This document shows, piece by piece, positions 1 to 5,664 of a DNA stretch of 6,770 nucleotides (position 1 is its first letter; each line of letters begins with the position of its first letter). Source of the stretch: an uncultured Collinsella sp. (lineage in GTDB: Bacteria; Actinomycetota; Coriobacteriia; Coriobacteriales; Coriobacteriaceae); assembly GCA_959020035.1 (NCBI GenBank), contig CAUEQX010000100.1, positions 1-6,770 on the forward strand, given 5' to 3'. Under the pieces are notes generated by a model. It did not search any database. It was given only the letters and a program-made list of their open reading frames with translations, and had not been told where the DNA came from. Position numbers and translations under genes: made by a program.

Positions 1-32
1 AGGCCCGATTTTGCCTCTTGACAATGTCCTGC
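1..32. repeat. possible right half of a third palindromic element cut by the window edge
   Basis: The window opens with a CGATTTT heptamer at 6-12, the same heptamer found in the two complete 65-base hairpins at 71-135 and 5665-5729. In those it sits at offset 38-44, directly before or overlapping the start of the right arm. If this copy had the same design, its right arm would be 13-32 and its left arm would lie just outside the window. Within the window no partner arm can be seen, so this is a prediction, not an observed hairpin. Confidence 0.22.
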
Positions 33-70
33 TCATATTAAAAGGAACGTCCCCAGGTGCCGGCTTCTGA

Positions 71-135
71 GTTACGGTGGAATAGGGACTGTTTGGTGCC
101 CGAAAGGGCGATTTTAGTCCGTATTTCACCGCAAC
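71..135. repeat. 65-base imperfect hairpin element downstream of the Ppx/GppA gene
   Basis: The arms 71-90 and 116-135 pair at 17 of 20 positions by Watson-Crick rules, plus one G-T pair. Between them lies a second small hairpin, GCCC-GAAA-GGGC at 98-109, closed by a GNRA-type tetraloop, so the whole folds as a long rod with an internal loop. It starts 15 bases beyond the stop of the phosphatase gene (minus strand). It has no T-run after either arm, so it does not look like an ordinary intrinsic terminator. It could be a dispersed palindromic element, an mRNA 3'-end stabiliser or a small RNA. Its origin is unknown. Confidence 0.6.
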
Positions 136-149
136 TTATGAGGGGATGG

Positions 150-1151
150 TTAAAGGGCGCTGAGGCTGGGAGTCCAGCCGATGGTGGGGGTTGTGCCGTC
201 GAGAGTCTCGTTGATGGTGGCGACCATGCCAGCGAGTAGGCTGTTCTCGCTTACGGTGAGCGTCTTGTAGCCGCCGGCACGCATGAGCTCACGGATCACC
301 ACGGCGCCGGCCAGAATCACGCCCGCGCGCTTGGGCTGCACGCCCGGCAACGCGGCAATGCCTGCAACATCCAACGCAGACATGCGCTCGATAGCGGCCG
401 AAATCTGCTCCATCGAAAGCTCGCGCAGGTGCACAAAGTTCGAGTCGTACGGCTCCAGCTCGTGGACCAGCGCCACGAGCGTGGTAACGGTACCGCCCAC
501 CGCGACGAGGCGCTCGGCGCGCTCAAAGTCGACAGGTAGGCCCTCAAAGTAAGCCCCGAACTGCTCGCCCGCCCATACGCCAGCGGCGGCAAGTTCACTG
601 TCCGTTGGCGGCAGCGCCGAGAAAAACCGCTCCGTCACGCGACGGCAACCGATGTCCAGTGAGCGCGTTCCCTCCAGTGCAAAGACCCCGCGCTCAGGCG
701 TATAGACGCCCGTCACGAGCTCCGTGGAGCCACCGCCCGAATCGGCAACAATGATGCGCTCGCCGGCAAAGTCGTGTGCCACGCCAAAAAACGTCAGGCG
801 CGCCTCGACCTCGCCCGGAATCACCTGCGGTTCGAGCCCCAGATCGCGCAGACCGTCCAGCAGCAGCGCGGCATTGGACGCATCGCGCGCGGCACTCGTG
901 CAGGTGGTGCAGACGCACGCGGCCCCAAAGGTACGGGCTTCGTCCACAAACATGCGGCACGCAGCGAGCACGCGCTCAACGGCCGCCTCGCAAAAGCGCC
1001 CCGTCGCGTCCACGCCCTCGCCCAAGTCGGTGATCTCGGTATGCTTGGACGATTCCACGATCGCCCCGGCCTCGACCTGCGCCAACACCAGTCGCGATGA
1101 CACCGTTCCCAGGTCAATCGCGGCCACCTTATATCGTTTGCAATCTGCCAT
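150..1151 (-). CDS. Ppx/GppA-family phosphatase (exopolyphosphatase or guanosine pentaphosphatase)
   Basis: This 333-residue protein belongs to the ASKHA-fold Ppx/GppA family, which releases phosphate from inorganic polyphosphate or converts pppGpp to ppGpp in the cytosol. Visible motifs in order are AAIDLGTVSSRLVL (residues 10-23, phosphate loop 1), TSAARDA-like (85-91), GEVEARLTFFGV (113-124, expected catalytic glutamate), DSGGGSTEL (137-145, phosphate loop 2), SLDIGCRRVTERF (164-176) and VGGTVTTL (218-225). It is the short form without the C-terminal HD-like domain of E. coli Ppx, similar in size to the mycobacterial proteins. Near residues 275-277 the sequence reads RAG where I would expect RAD in the family; the effect is unknown. 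The start is supported by GGAGGG at 1161-1166, nine bases upstream. It follows the septum-protein gene by only 20 bases, so the two are probably cotranscribed. Substrate choice between polyphosphate and pppGpp cannot be read from sequence. Confidence 0.93.
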   Translation of the reverse strand: MADCKRYKVAAIDLGTVSSRLVLAQVEAGAIVESSKHTEITDLGEGVDATGRFCEAAVERVLAACRMFVDEARTFGAACVCTTCTSAARDASNAALLLDGLRDLGLEPQVIPGEVEARLTFFGVAHDFAGERIIVADSGGGSTELVTGVYTPERGVFALEGTRSLDIGCRRVTERFFSALPPTDSELAAAGVWAGEQFGAYFEGLPVDFERAERLVAVGGTVTTLVALVHELEPYDSNFVHLRELSMEQISAAIERMSALDVAGIAALPGVQPKRAGVILAGAVVIRELMRAGGYKTLTVSENSLLAGMVATINETLDGTTPTIGWTPSLSAL

Positions 1152-1171
1152 TGCGGGCTCCCCTCCGGGCG

Positions 1172-1933
1172 CTATTTGCCGTTGGACACGACCGTCTGGC
1201 CCTCGACGCCGTTAAACCCAAACAGCATGTCGAGCGCTTGGATGTACCACGGCGCGTCCTTACCGACTTCTTCGATTTCCTTGGCAACTTCGCTGGCCTT
1301 CTTGGCGTTCGACGACTTCTGGCTCGACGAGGCATCCGAATCGCCGTCCAGGCCCTGCACTTCAATCCTCTTCTCGCCGGGCATCACTAAGCCCAGACCA
1401 TCGGAAGCCGCATCCTTGATACCCTCCTCCGAGAGCAGCTTGTCGACGCTTTTTTGCAGCCCATCATTGTATTGCTGGCGAATCTCGACCTGCTTGGCCA
1501 AGATATCGCTCGAACGCTTTGCCACATACAGGTCGCGCACGGGGAAATACAGGCTCACGAGCACCAGGGCAACGACGATGCCGATGAATAGCCCTCGCTG
1601 AGGACCGTGGGTAAAGTCGTAGATCGCCTTGACTACCACGTTGTCGTTGGCGTAGTGCATAAAGTCCGAGCCCGAAAAACGGTTCGAGGGCCTGCTCGAC
1701 CTATCGTGCGTTTGAGCCGACGAGCGCTGAGCATGCGACGAACGTGCCGGGCGCACTGGTCCATCTGTCGAAGTATTCACTTGAGCATTGGGGCGCGAGG
1801 TACTTGTCGGGCGCTGCATGGAGCGGTCGGCGCCGGCGTAGGCGGACCCACCGAGCTGCACCGTGCGCGCACGGCGAGGCGACGGCTCACGCGAACCGGC
1901 GGAATAGTACCTGTTGTCGTAAATCTGATCCAT
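1172..1933 (-). CDS. FtsB/DivIC-type septum formation initiator, single-pass membrane protein
   Basis: The 253-residue product has the layout of the FtsB/DivIC cell-division family. A basic, Ser/Arg/Pro-rich and probably disordered cytoplasmic N-terminus covers residues 1-110. One membrane segment lies near 114-130 (GLFIGIVVALVLVSLYF), a heptad-rich likely coiled coil follows at 133-170, and then comes the family signature around GLVMPGEKRIEV (181-192). The tail (195-253) has an acidic/Ser stretch and a Lys/Glu-rich stretch. Relatives act at the septum with FtsL and FtsQ/DivIB. The frame stays open up to 2074, but that extension runs through the enolase terminator. I therefore chose the ATG at 1931-1933 (MDQIYDNRYY), which has a weak AAGG site at 1939-1942. 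The gene lies downstream of eno and 20 bases before the Ppx/GppA gene. This placement is conserved in actinobacteria and supports the call. FtsB and DivIC cannot be told apart here. Confidence 0.85.
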   Translation of the reverse strand: MDQIYDNRYYSAGSREPSPRRARTVQLGGSAYAGADRSMQRPTSTSRPNAQVNTSTDGPVRPARSSHAQRSSAQTHDRSSRPSNRFSGSDFMHYANDNVVVKAIYDFTHGPQRGLFIGIVVALVLVSLYFPVRDLYVAKRSSDILAKQVEIRQQYNDGLQKSVDKLLSEEGIKDAASDGLGLVMPGEKRIEVQGLDGDSDASSSQKSSNAKKASEVAKEIEEVGKDAPWYIQALDMLFGFNGVEGQTVVSNGK

Positions 1934-1970
1934 GTGCGCCTTGTGCGGTTGAGGTTTGTTTGCGCTAAGT

Positions 1971-1982
1971 ATTCTAGTTATA
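1971..1982 (-). promoter_or_regulatory. possible promoter -10 region for the septum-protein/Ppx unit
   Basis: The minus strand reads TATAACTAGAAT across these bases, giving two overlapping candidate -10 hexamers (TATAAC and TAGAAT) about 40-50 bases upstream of the start codon. No convincing -35 box is seen at the usual spacing. A promoter is expected here because a strong terminator at 2025-2056 separates this unit from eno. Confidence 0.35.
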
Positions 1983-2024
1983 GCACGAGAGCCCGCACCG
2001 CCTTCGCCAGCCTTTGCTCGACAT

Positions 2025-2056
2025 AAAAAAGGCGCTGAGCCGTATGGCCCAGCGCC
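2025..2056 (-). terminator. intrinsic terminator of eno
   Basis: Read on the minus strand, a GC-rich hairpin (2056-2031) is followed directly by six T residues (2030-2025). The stem has 7 perfect pairs (GGCGCTG/CAGCGCC), one mismatch, 3 more pairs and a four-base loop. It lies about 72 bases beyond the enolase stop codon and upstream of the septum-protein start, so it should end the enolase transcript. A second GC-rich inverted repeat (2083-2089 with 2110-2116) lies between the stop codon and this terminator without a T-run. Confidence 0.88.
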
Positions 2057-2128
2057 CATAGCGCTTTGCGGCATCCAGCCAAGGCGAGGCGGAACCGAGT
2101 CAGCCTCCCCCTCGCCAAATTTGCCCGT

Positions 2129-3418
2129 TTAGCGAATGTTGTAGAACGCGGCCTTGCCGGCGTAGCGCGCGCTGCCCTCGAGCTCGTCCTCGATGCGGAT
2201 GAGCTGGTTGTACTTGGCGATACGGTCGCTGCGGCACGGGGCGCCCGACTTGATCTGGCCGGCGTTGACGCCCACGACCAGGTCGGCGATCGTGGAGTCC
2301 TCGGTCTCGCCGGAGCGGTGGCTCACGATGCAAGCGTAACCGGCCTCCTTGGCGGTCTCGATGGCCTCGAGCGACTCGGTGAGCGTGCCGATCTGGTTGA
2401 CCTTAACCAGGATAGCGTTGGCGGCACCCTGCTCGATGCCCTTCTTGAGGCGCTCGGTGTTGGTGACGAACAGGTCGTCGCCCACCAGCTGCACCTTGTT
2501 GCCAATGCGACGGGTAAGCTCGACCCAGCCGTCCCAGTCCTCCTCGGCCATGCCGTCCTCGATGGAGATGATGGGATAGGTGTCGACGAGCTTCTCCCAG
2601 TAATCGACCATCTGGGCACTCGTGTACTCAACACCCTCGCCCTTGAGCTCGTACATGCCGGTCTCGGCGTTGTAGAACTCGGTCGAGGCCGGGTCCATGG
2701 CGTACATGAAGTCGACGCCGGGCTTAAAGCCGGCTTTCTCCACGGCCTTGGTGATGTACTCGAACGGCTCGGCATTGGTCTTGAGGTTGGGCGCAAAGCC
2801 GCCCTCGTCGCCCACGCCGCCGCCCAGGCCGGCCTCGTGCAGCACGCCCTTGAGGGTGTGGTAGACCTCGGCGCACCAACGCAGGCCCTCGGCAAAGCTC
2901 GGGGCGCCCACCGGCATGATCATAAACTCCTGGAAGTCAACGTTATTGTCGGCATGCACGCCGCCGTTGAGGATGTTCATCATGGGCGTGGGCAGCAGAT
3001 GGGCGTTGACGCCGCCCAGGTACTGGTACAGTGACAGGCCCGCCGACTCGGCGGCGGCGCGGGCAACGGCCAGCGACACGCCCAAGATGGCGTTGGCACC
3101 GAGCTTGGTCTTGTTAGGGGTACCGTCCGCGGCAATCAGCGCGGCATCGATGGCGCGCTGGTCGAAGACATCGAGGCCCACGACGGCGTTGGCGCACTCG
3201 TTGTTGACATGCTCGACGGCCTGCGAAACACCCTTGCCCAGGTAGCGACCCTTGTCGCCGTCGCGCAGCTCACATGCCTCAAAGGCGCCGGTCGAAGCAC
3301 CCGAAGGCACCATTGCGCGGCCAAAGCTGCCGTCCTCGAGCACGACCTCGACCTCGACGGTGGGATTGCCGCGGCTGTCGAGCACCTCGCGACCGTAGAC
3401 GTCCAAAATATCGCTCAT
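2129..3418 (-). CDS. eno: enolase (phosphopyruvate hydratase)
   Basis: Enolase interconverts 2-phosphoglycerate and phosphoenolpyruvate in glycolysis and gluconeogenesis. It is a Mg-dependent cytosolic enzyme, often also part of the RNA degradosome. The 429-residue length is normal for a bacterial enolase and no key residue is missing. Landmarks are the N-terminal loop VPSGASTGAFEACELRDGD (37-55), His155 in NGGVHADNNVD, Glu164 in QEFMI and Glu205 in GDEGGFAP. Also present are the metal ligands Asp242 (MDPASTEF), Glu287 (SIEDGM) and Asp314 (GDDLF), catalytic Lys339 (KVNQIGT), the SHRSGETED loop (366-374) and Lys390 (GQIKSG). The ATG at 3416-3418 has a GAGGGAG site at 3424-3430, five bases away. 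It has its own long leader and terminator, consistent with strong separate expression between the mazG unit and the septum-protein unit. Confidence 0.99.
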   Translation of the reverse strand: MSDILDVYGREVLDSRGNPTVEVEVVLEDGSFGRAMVPSGASTGAFEACELRDGDKGRYLGKGVSQAVEHVNNECANAVVGLDVFDQRAIDAALIAADGTPNKTKLGANAILGVSLAVARAAAESAGLSLYQYLGGVNAHLLPTPMMNILNGGVHADNNVDFQEFMIMPVGAPSFAEGLRWCAEVYHTLKGVLHEAGLGGGVGDEGGFAPNLKTNAEPFEYITKAVEKAGFKPGVDFMYAMDPASTEFYNAETGMYELKGEGVEYTSAQMVDYWEKLVDTYPIISIEDGMAEEDWDGWVELTRRIGNKVQLVGDDLFVTNTERLKKGIEQGAANAILVKVNQIGTLTESLEAIETAKEAGYACIVSHRSGETEDSTIADLVVGVNAGQIKSGAPCRSDRIAKYNQLIRIEDELEGSARYAGKAAFYNIR

Positions 3419-3469
3419 GTTGTCTCCCTCTCACTTGGAAACGTAGTGGATGCAAGCGACTGGCCGACT

Positions 3470-3486
3470 GTGCACCGTCGGTGCAC
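3470..3486. promoter_or_regulatory. 17-bp perfect palindrome in the eno leader, possible operator
   Basis: The sequence is a perfect dyad with 8-base arms (GTGCACCG and CGGTGCAC) around a single central base. It lies about 52 bases upstream of the enolase start, downstream of the likely transcription start. A one-base centre makes it a poor RNA hairpin but typical of a binding site for a dimeric regulator. The regulator is unknown. Confidence 0.4.
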
Positions 3487-3491
3487 CTCCG

Positions 3492-3536
3492 TAAGTTAGC
3501 CATGTCGCACTTTTTGCATTATGCCCTAAGTTAGCC
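3492..3536. repeat. pair of 10-bp direct repeats TAAGTTAGCC in the eno leader
   Basis: TAAGTTAGCC occurs at 3492-3501 and again at 3527-3536, a 35-base period. The repeats flank the best -10-like sequence of the enolase leader (CATAAT on the minus strand, 3523-3518), so they could be paired regulator sites. No -35 box near consensus is visible at 16-18 bases from that -10. Confidence 0.4.
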
Positions 3537-3550
3537 GAGGGATACACTTG

Positions 3551-3600
3551 TTTTTCGAAAAATTTAGATGGAACGATGAGACGTGTCAGCCCGTCGTTCC
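3551..3600 (-). terminator. possible weak terminator after mazG
   Basis: Just past the mazG stop codon, GGAACGA (3570-3576) and TCGTTCC (3594-3600) form a perfect 7-bp stem with a 17-base loop. On the minus strand it is followed, six bases later, by five T residues that belong to the palindrome TTTTTCGAAAAA (3551-3562). The stem is short and the T-run is offset, so termination may be partial and mazG transcripts could read into eno. Confidence 0.35.
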
Positions 3601-3607
3601 CGCAGTC

Positions 3608-4468
3608 TTACTCCTCCGCCTTTGCGGCATCCCACAGGTCGTTGAGGCCGTGGGTCGAAAGCTCGGCAAGATCCACGTGAGCATCGGCCGCCATCTGCTC
3701 CATCGCGGCCCAGCGACGGCGAAACTTGGCCGTGCTCGCGCGCAGGGCGCTCTCGGCGTCGATACCCTCCTTGCGCGCGACGTTGACCAGGGCAAAGAGC
3801 AGATCGCCAAACTCCATTTCGCGCTCGGGCGAGCCAGGGGCCTCGGCCTCAAACTCGGCACGCTCCTCGGCAACCTCGTCCCACACGTCCTGGACCGTCT
3901 CCCACTCAAAGCCCACGGCAGCCGCCTTGCGCGACACCTTCTGAGCCTGCATCAGCGCCGGCAGATGCGTGGGCACACCGTCGAGCAGCCCCTCGGGAGC
4001 AGCCTCGCCTGCCGCCACGGCCTTGTCCTTGGCGGCCTTCTCGGCAAGCTTGACCTCGTCCCAAATCTTGAGCACCTCGTCGGAGTTATCGGCATCCGCA
4101 TCGCCAAACACGTGCGGATGACGGCGGATGAGCTTGGCGTCGATATCGCGTGCCACATCGGCCAGCGTAAACTCACCGGCGTCCGCCGCAATCTGCGTAT
4201 GCAACACTACCTGCATGAGCACGTCGCCCAGCTCCTCGCGCAGATGCGCCACGTCGTCCGCCTCGATGCAATCGAGCGCCTCGTAGGCTTCCTCGATCAT
4301 GTTCTTGCCAATGCTGCGGTGCGTCTGTTCGCGGTCCCACGGGCAGCCATCGGGCTGACGCAGACGCCAGATGGTCTGCACCAGATGCTGCAGCTCGGCC
4401 GACGCGTCGACCAGCGTGGACAGGTCACGCGAACCCTCGGCATTTTGCTGATCCATGTGCTGCGCCAT
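3608..4468 (-). CDS. mazG: nucleoside triphosphate pyrophosphohydrolase MazG
   Basis: MazG hydrolyses (d)NTPs to the monophosphate and pyrophosphate, removing non-canonical nucleotides and lowering alarmone-related pools in the cytosol. The 286-residue protein has the full two-domain form. The N-terminal domain shows LRQPDGCPWDREQTH (36-50) and the metal-binding EExxE...ExxD pattern (Glu59, Glu60, Glu63, Glu79, Asp82). The C-terminal domain repeats it (Glu201, Glu202, Glu205, Glu219, Asp222) followed by ALRASTAKFRRR (241-252). A Lys/Ala-rich linker (141-160) makes it slightly longer than E. coli MazG. The open frame extends to 4576, but that stretch lies inside the upstream gene. The ATG at 4466-4468 is preferred because GGAGGAG (4474-4480) sits five bases before it. 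A second in-frame ATG at 4454-4456 is less well placed. Only two bases separate it from the phosphoesterase stop, so translation is probably coupled. Confidence 0.95.
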   Translation of the reverse strand: MAQHMDQQNAEGSRDLSTLVDASAELQHLVQTIWRLRQPDGCPWDREQTHRSIGKNMIEEAYEALDCIEADDVAHLREELGDVLMQVVLHTQIAADAGEFTLADVARDIDAKLIRRHPHVFGDADADNSDEVLKIWDEVKLAEKAAKDKAVAAGEAAPEGLLDGVPTHLPALMQAQKVSRKAAAVGFEWETVQDVWDEVAEERAEFEAEAPGSPEREMEFGDLLFALVNVARKEGIDAESALRASTAKFRRRWAAMEQMAADAHVDLAELSTHGLNDLWDAAKAEE

Positions 4469-4470
4469 GG

Positions 4471-5019
4471 TTACTCCTCCTCCAGGATCACGTGACGGAA
4501 CGCGCCGCCCTCGTAGATGCCGTAGCTGTGCGTGCCGTCCTTGGGAATGCTCACGCTGCCGGGGTTGAAGAGCCACAGGCCCGGGTGCGCCTCGCTTGCC
4601 TCGTTAACCTTGATGTGCGTGTGACCGTAGACGAGCGCGGAGCCCTCGGGCAGCGCGGGCGCGTGGTCGACGCTGTTGTGCATGCCGGCGCCAAAGACAT
4701 GGCCGTGCGTCAGGAACAGCTCGCGGCCGGTCTCGTCGAACAGCGTGGCGTAGTCGGCCATGACGGGAAAGTCGAGGACCATCTGGTCGACCTCGGCGTC
4801 ACAGTTGCCGCGCACCGCGATGATACGGTCGGCCAGGGCGTTGAGCAGCGGGATCACGCGCTTGGGGGCGTAATCGCGCGGCAGGTCGTTGCGCGGACCG
4901 TGGTAGAGCAGGTCGCCCAGCAGCACGATGCGGTCGGGCTGCTGGGATTCGATGGCGGCGACCAGGCGCTCGGCCCAGTATGCCGAGCCGTGGATGTCGG
5001 AGGCGATGAGGTATTTCAT
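4471..5019 (-). CDS. yfcE: YfcE-type calcineurin-like metallophosphoesterase
   Basis: The 182-residue product is a compact binuclear-metal phosphoesterase of the YfcE/MJ0936 group (COG0622), almost the size of E. coli YfcE. All five family motifs are present: SDIHG (7-11, Asp8 and His10), GDLLYHGPRN (35-44), GNCD (71-74), THGH (104-107) and GHTH (132-135), followed by NPGS (152-155). E. coli YfcE hydrolyses phosphodiesters in vitro; its natural substrate is not settled and cannot be deduced here. The open frame continues to 5076, but the ATG at 5017-5019 is the start. It opens directly on the family N-terminus (MKYLIASDIHG) and has AAAGGA at 5025-5030, five bases away. The gene ends in three Glu codons that also form the mazG ribosome binding site. 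It follows the LarC-like gene by 53 bases. Confidence 0.92.
   Translation of the reverse strand: MKYLIASDIHGSAYWAERLVAAIESQQPDRIVLLGDLLYHGPRNDLPRDYAPKRVIPLLNALADRIIAVRGNCDAEVDQMVLDFPVMADYATLFDETGRELFLTHGHVFGAGMHNSVDHAPALPEGSALVYGHTHIKVNEASEAHPGLWLFNPGSVSIPKDGTHSYGIYEGGAFRHVILEEE
4474..4480 (-). promoter_or_regulatory. mazG ribosome binding site embedded in the phosphoesterase C-terminal codons
   Basis: GGAGGAG on the minus strand lies five bases before the mazG ATG and at the same time encodes the final Glu codons of the upstream phosphoesterase. It fixes the mazG start at 4468 and ties initiation to ribosomes terminating at 4471. Confidence 0.8.
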
Positions 5020-5072
5020 GGTGGTCCTTTCGGTGAGGTTGATGGGGTGGGTGTGGCGCGTCGCCGACCGTG

Positions 5073-5558
5073 TCACTCAAATTGCAGAGCCGCGGCTTGT
5101 GCTGCCTGCATCACGCGCTGGAGCGGCACACCGTGCTCGCGGGCAAGGCGGGCGCAGTCCTCGTACTCGGGCGCTGCACGCTCGCTGCCGTCGGGCAGGG
5201 CGGCCACCTTGACGAACACCTCGCCCCATGGCGTCGTTACGCGCTCAAAGCGGCGTGGTAGGCAAACGCGCTCCATAACCTGGCGACGAATGCCGTTGGT
5301 CGTGGTTTCCAAGAAGATGATCGTCTGCAGGCGCTCGATATCCCCGTAGGTGCAGATTACCTGCAGCTGCCAGCCGGGGCGGCCTTTCTTACAATAGAGG
5401 GGCAGCCAGTGCACCTCGCGCGCACCCGCCTCGCGCAGGCGGTCGGCGGCGTAGGCGAGTACCTCAGGCGACGCGTCGTCGATGTCGCATTCCAGCTTGA
5501 CGATGGTTTCGGGCGCATCGGTCTCGCGGGACAGCGGGGATGTGCTATCGCATGGCAT
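5073..5558 (-). CDS. stand-alone LarC C-terminal-domain (LarC2-like, DUF111) protein
   Basis: The 161-residue protein matches only the C-terminal part of LarC, the CTP-dependent enzyme that inserts nickel into the pincer cofactor of lactate racemase. Recognisable blocks are KLECDIDDASPE (21-32, usually a NIDDM-like motif), YCKKGRPG (55-62), ETTTNGIR (84-91), WGEVFVKV (111-118) and APEYEDCARLA (129-139). In Lactobacillus, LarC is made from larC1 and larC2 by a ribosomal frameshift, and this protein equals the larC2 part. No larC1-like sequence lies upstream, only an intergenic palindrome and a divergent gene, and no larA, larB or larE is in the window. The frame opens at 5666, but the ATG at 5556-5558 is chosen because GGAAAGGAG (5568-5576) lies nine bases before it. 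The ATG at 5595-5597 lacks such a site. The family call is firm. The function is not: without the N-terminal part it may bind CTP/metal only, or need a partner encoded elsewhere. Confidence 0.83.
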   Translation of the reverse strand: MPCDSTSPLSRETDAPETIVKLECDIDDASPEVLAYAADRLREAGAREVHWLPLYCKKGRPGWQLQVICTYGDIERLQTIIFLETTTNGIRRQVMERVCLPRRFERVTTPWGEVFVKVAALPDGSERAAPEYEDCARLAREHGVPLQRVMQAAQAAALQFE

Positions 5559-5567
5559 ACGGTCCGG

Positions 5568-5576
5568 CTCCTTTCC
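5568..5576 (-). promoter_or_regulatory. ribosome binding site that decides the LarC-like start
   Basis: GGAAAGGAG on the minus strand ends nine bases before the ATG at 5556-5558. Neither of the longer in-frame start options, 5597 and 5666, has a comparable purine-rich site. Confidence 0.75.
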
Positions 5577-5664
5577 GCGCGGGCTCGTTTTGTTCATCCA
5601 AACGCTAGCACATCGGACGTGGCACAAGCGTGACTTTCGTCCGTCGCCGCCCTCGCCCCCATCC

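Noticed and set aside
18..23. TTGACA as a -35 box near the left edge
   Set aside because: No -10-like hexamer follows at 16-18 bases; the nearest AT-rich hexamers are 10-12 bases away, and no plus-strand gene follows.
57..239. 60-residue plus-strand open frame at the left edge
   Set aside because: It runs through the hairpin at 71-135 and into the antisense of the phosphatase gene, with no plausible domain or good start context.
1934..2074. longer N-terminus for the FtsB/DivIC-like protein
   Set aside because: The extra codons would be read through the enolase terminator hairpin and its T-run, which makes translation from 2074 implausible.
2099..2108. GTCAGCCTCC shared between the eno 3' region and the palindrome arm at 5675-5684
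   Set aside because: Chance 10-mer matches are expected many times in a window of this size, and neither the flanks nor the secondary structure agree.
2066..3034. 322-residue plus-strand open frame opposite eno
   Set aside because: It is antisense to certain enolase codons, with Leu/Val/Gly/Asp-rich composition typical of a shadow frame in GC-rich DNA, and has no recognisable domain.
3548..4495. 315-residue plus-strand open frame opposite mazG
   Set aside because: It mirrors the well-supported mazG gene and shows no family motif. The long opening reflects GC-rich third positions on the other strand.
4492..5349. 285-residue plus-strand open frame across the phosphoesterase and LarC-like genes
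   Set aside because: It is antisense to two genes with clear motifs and spans their boundary, as a shadow frame would.
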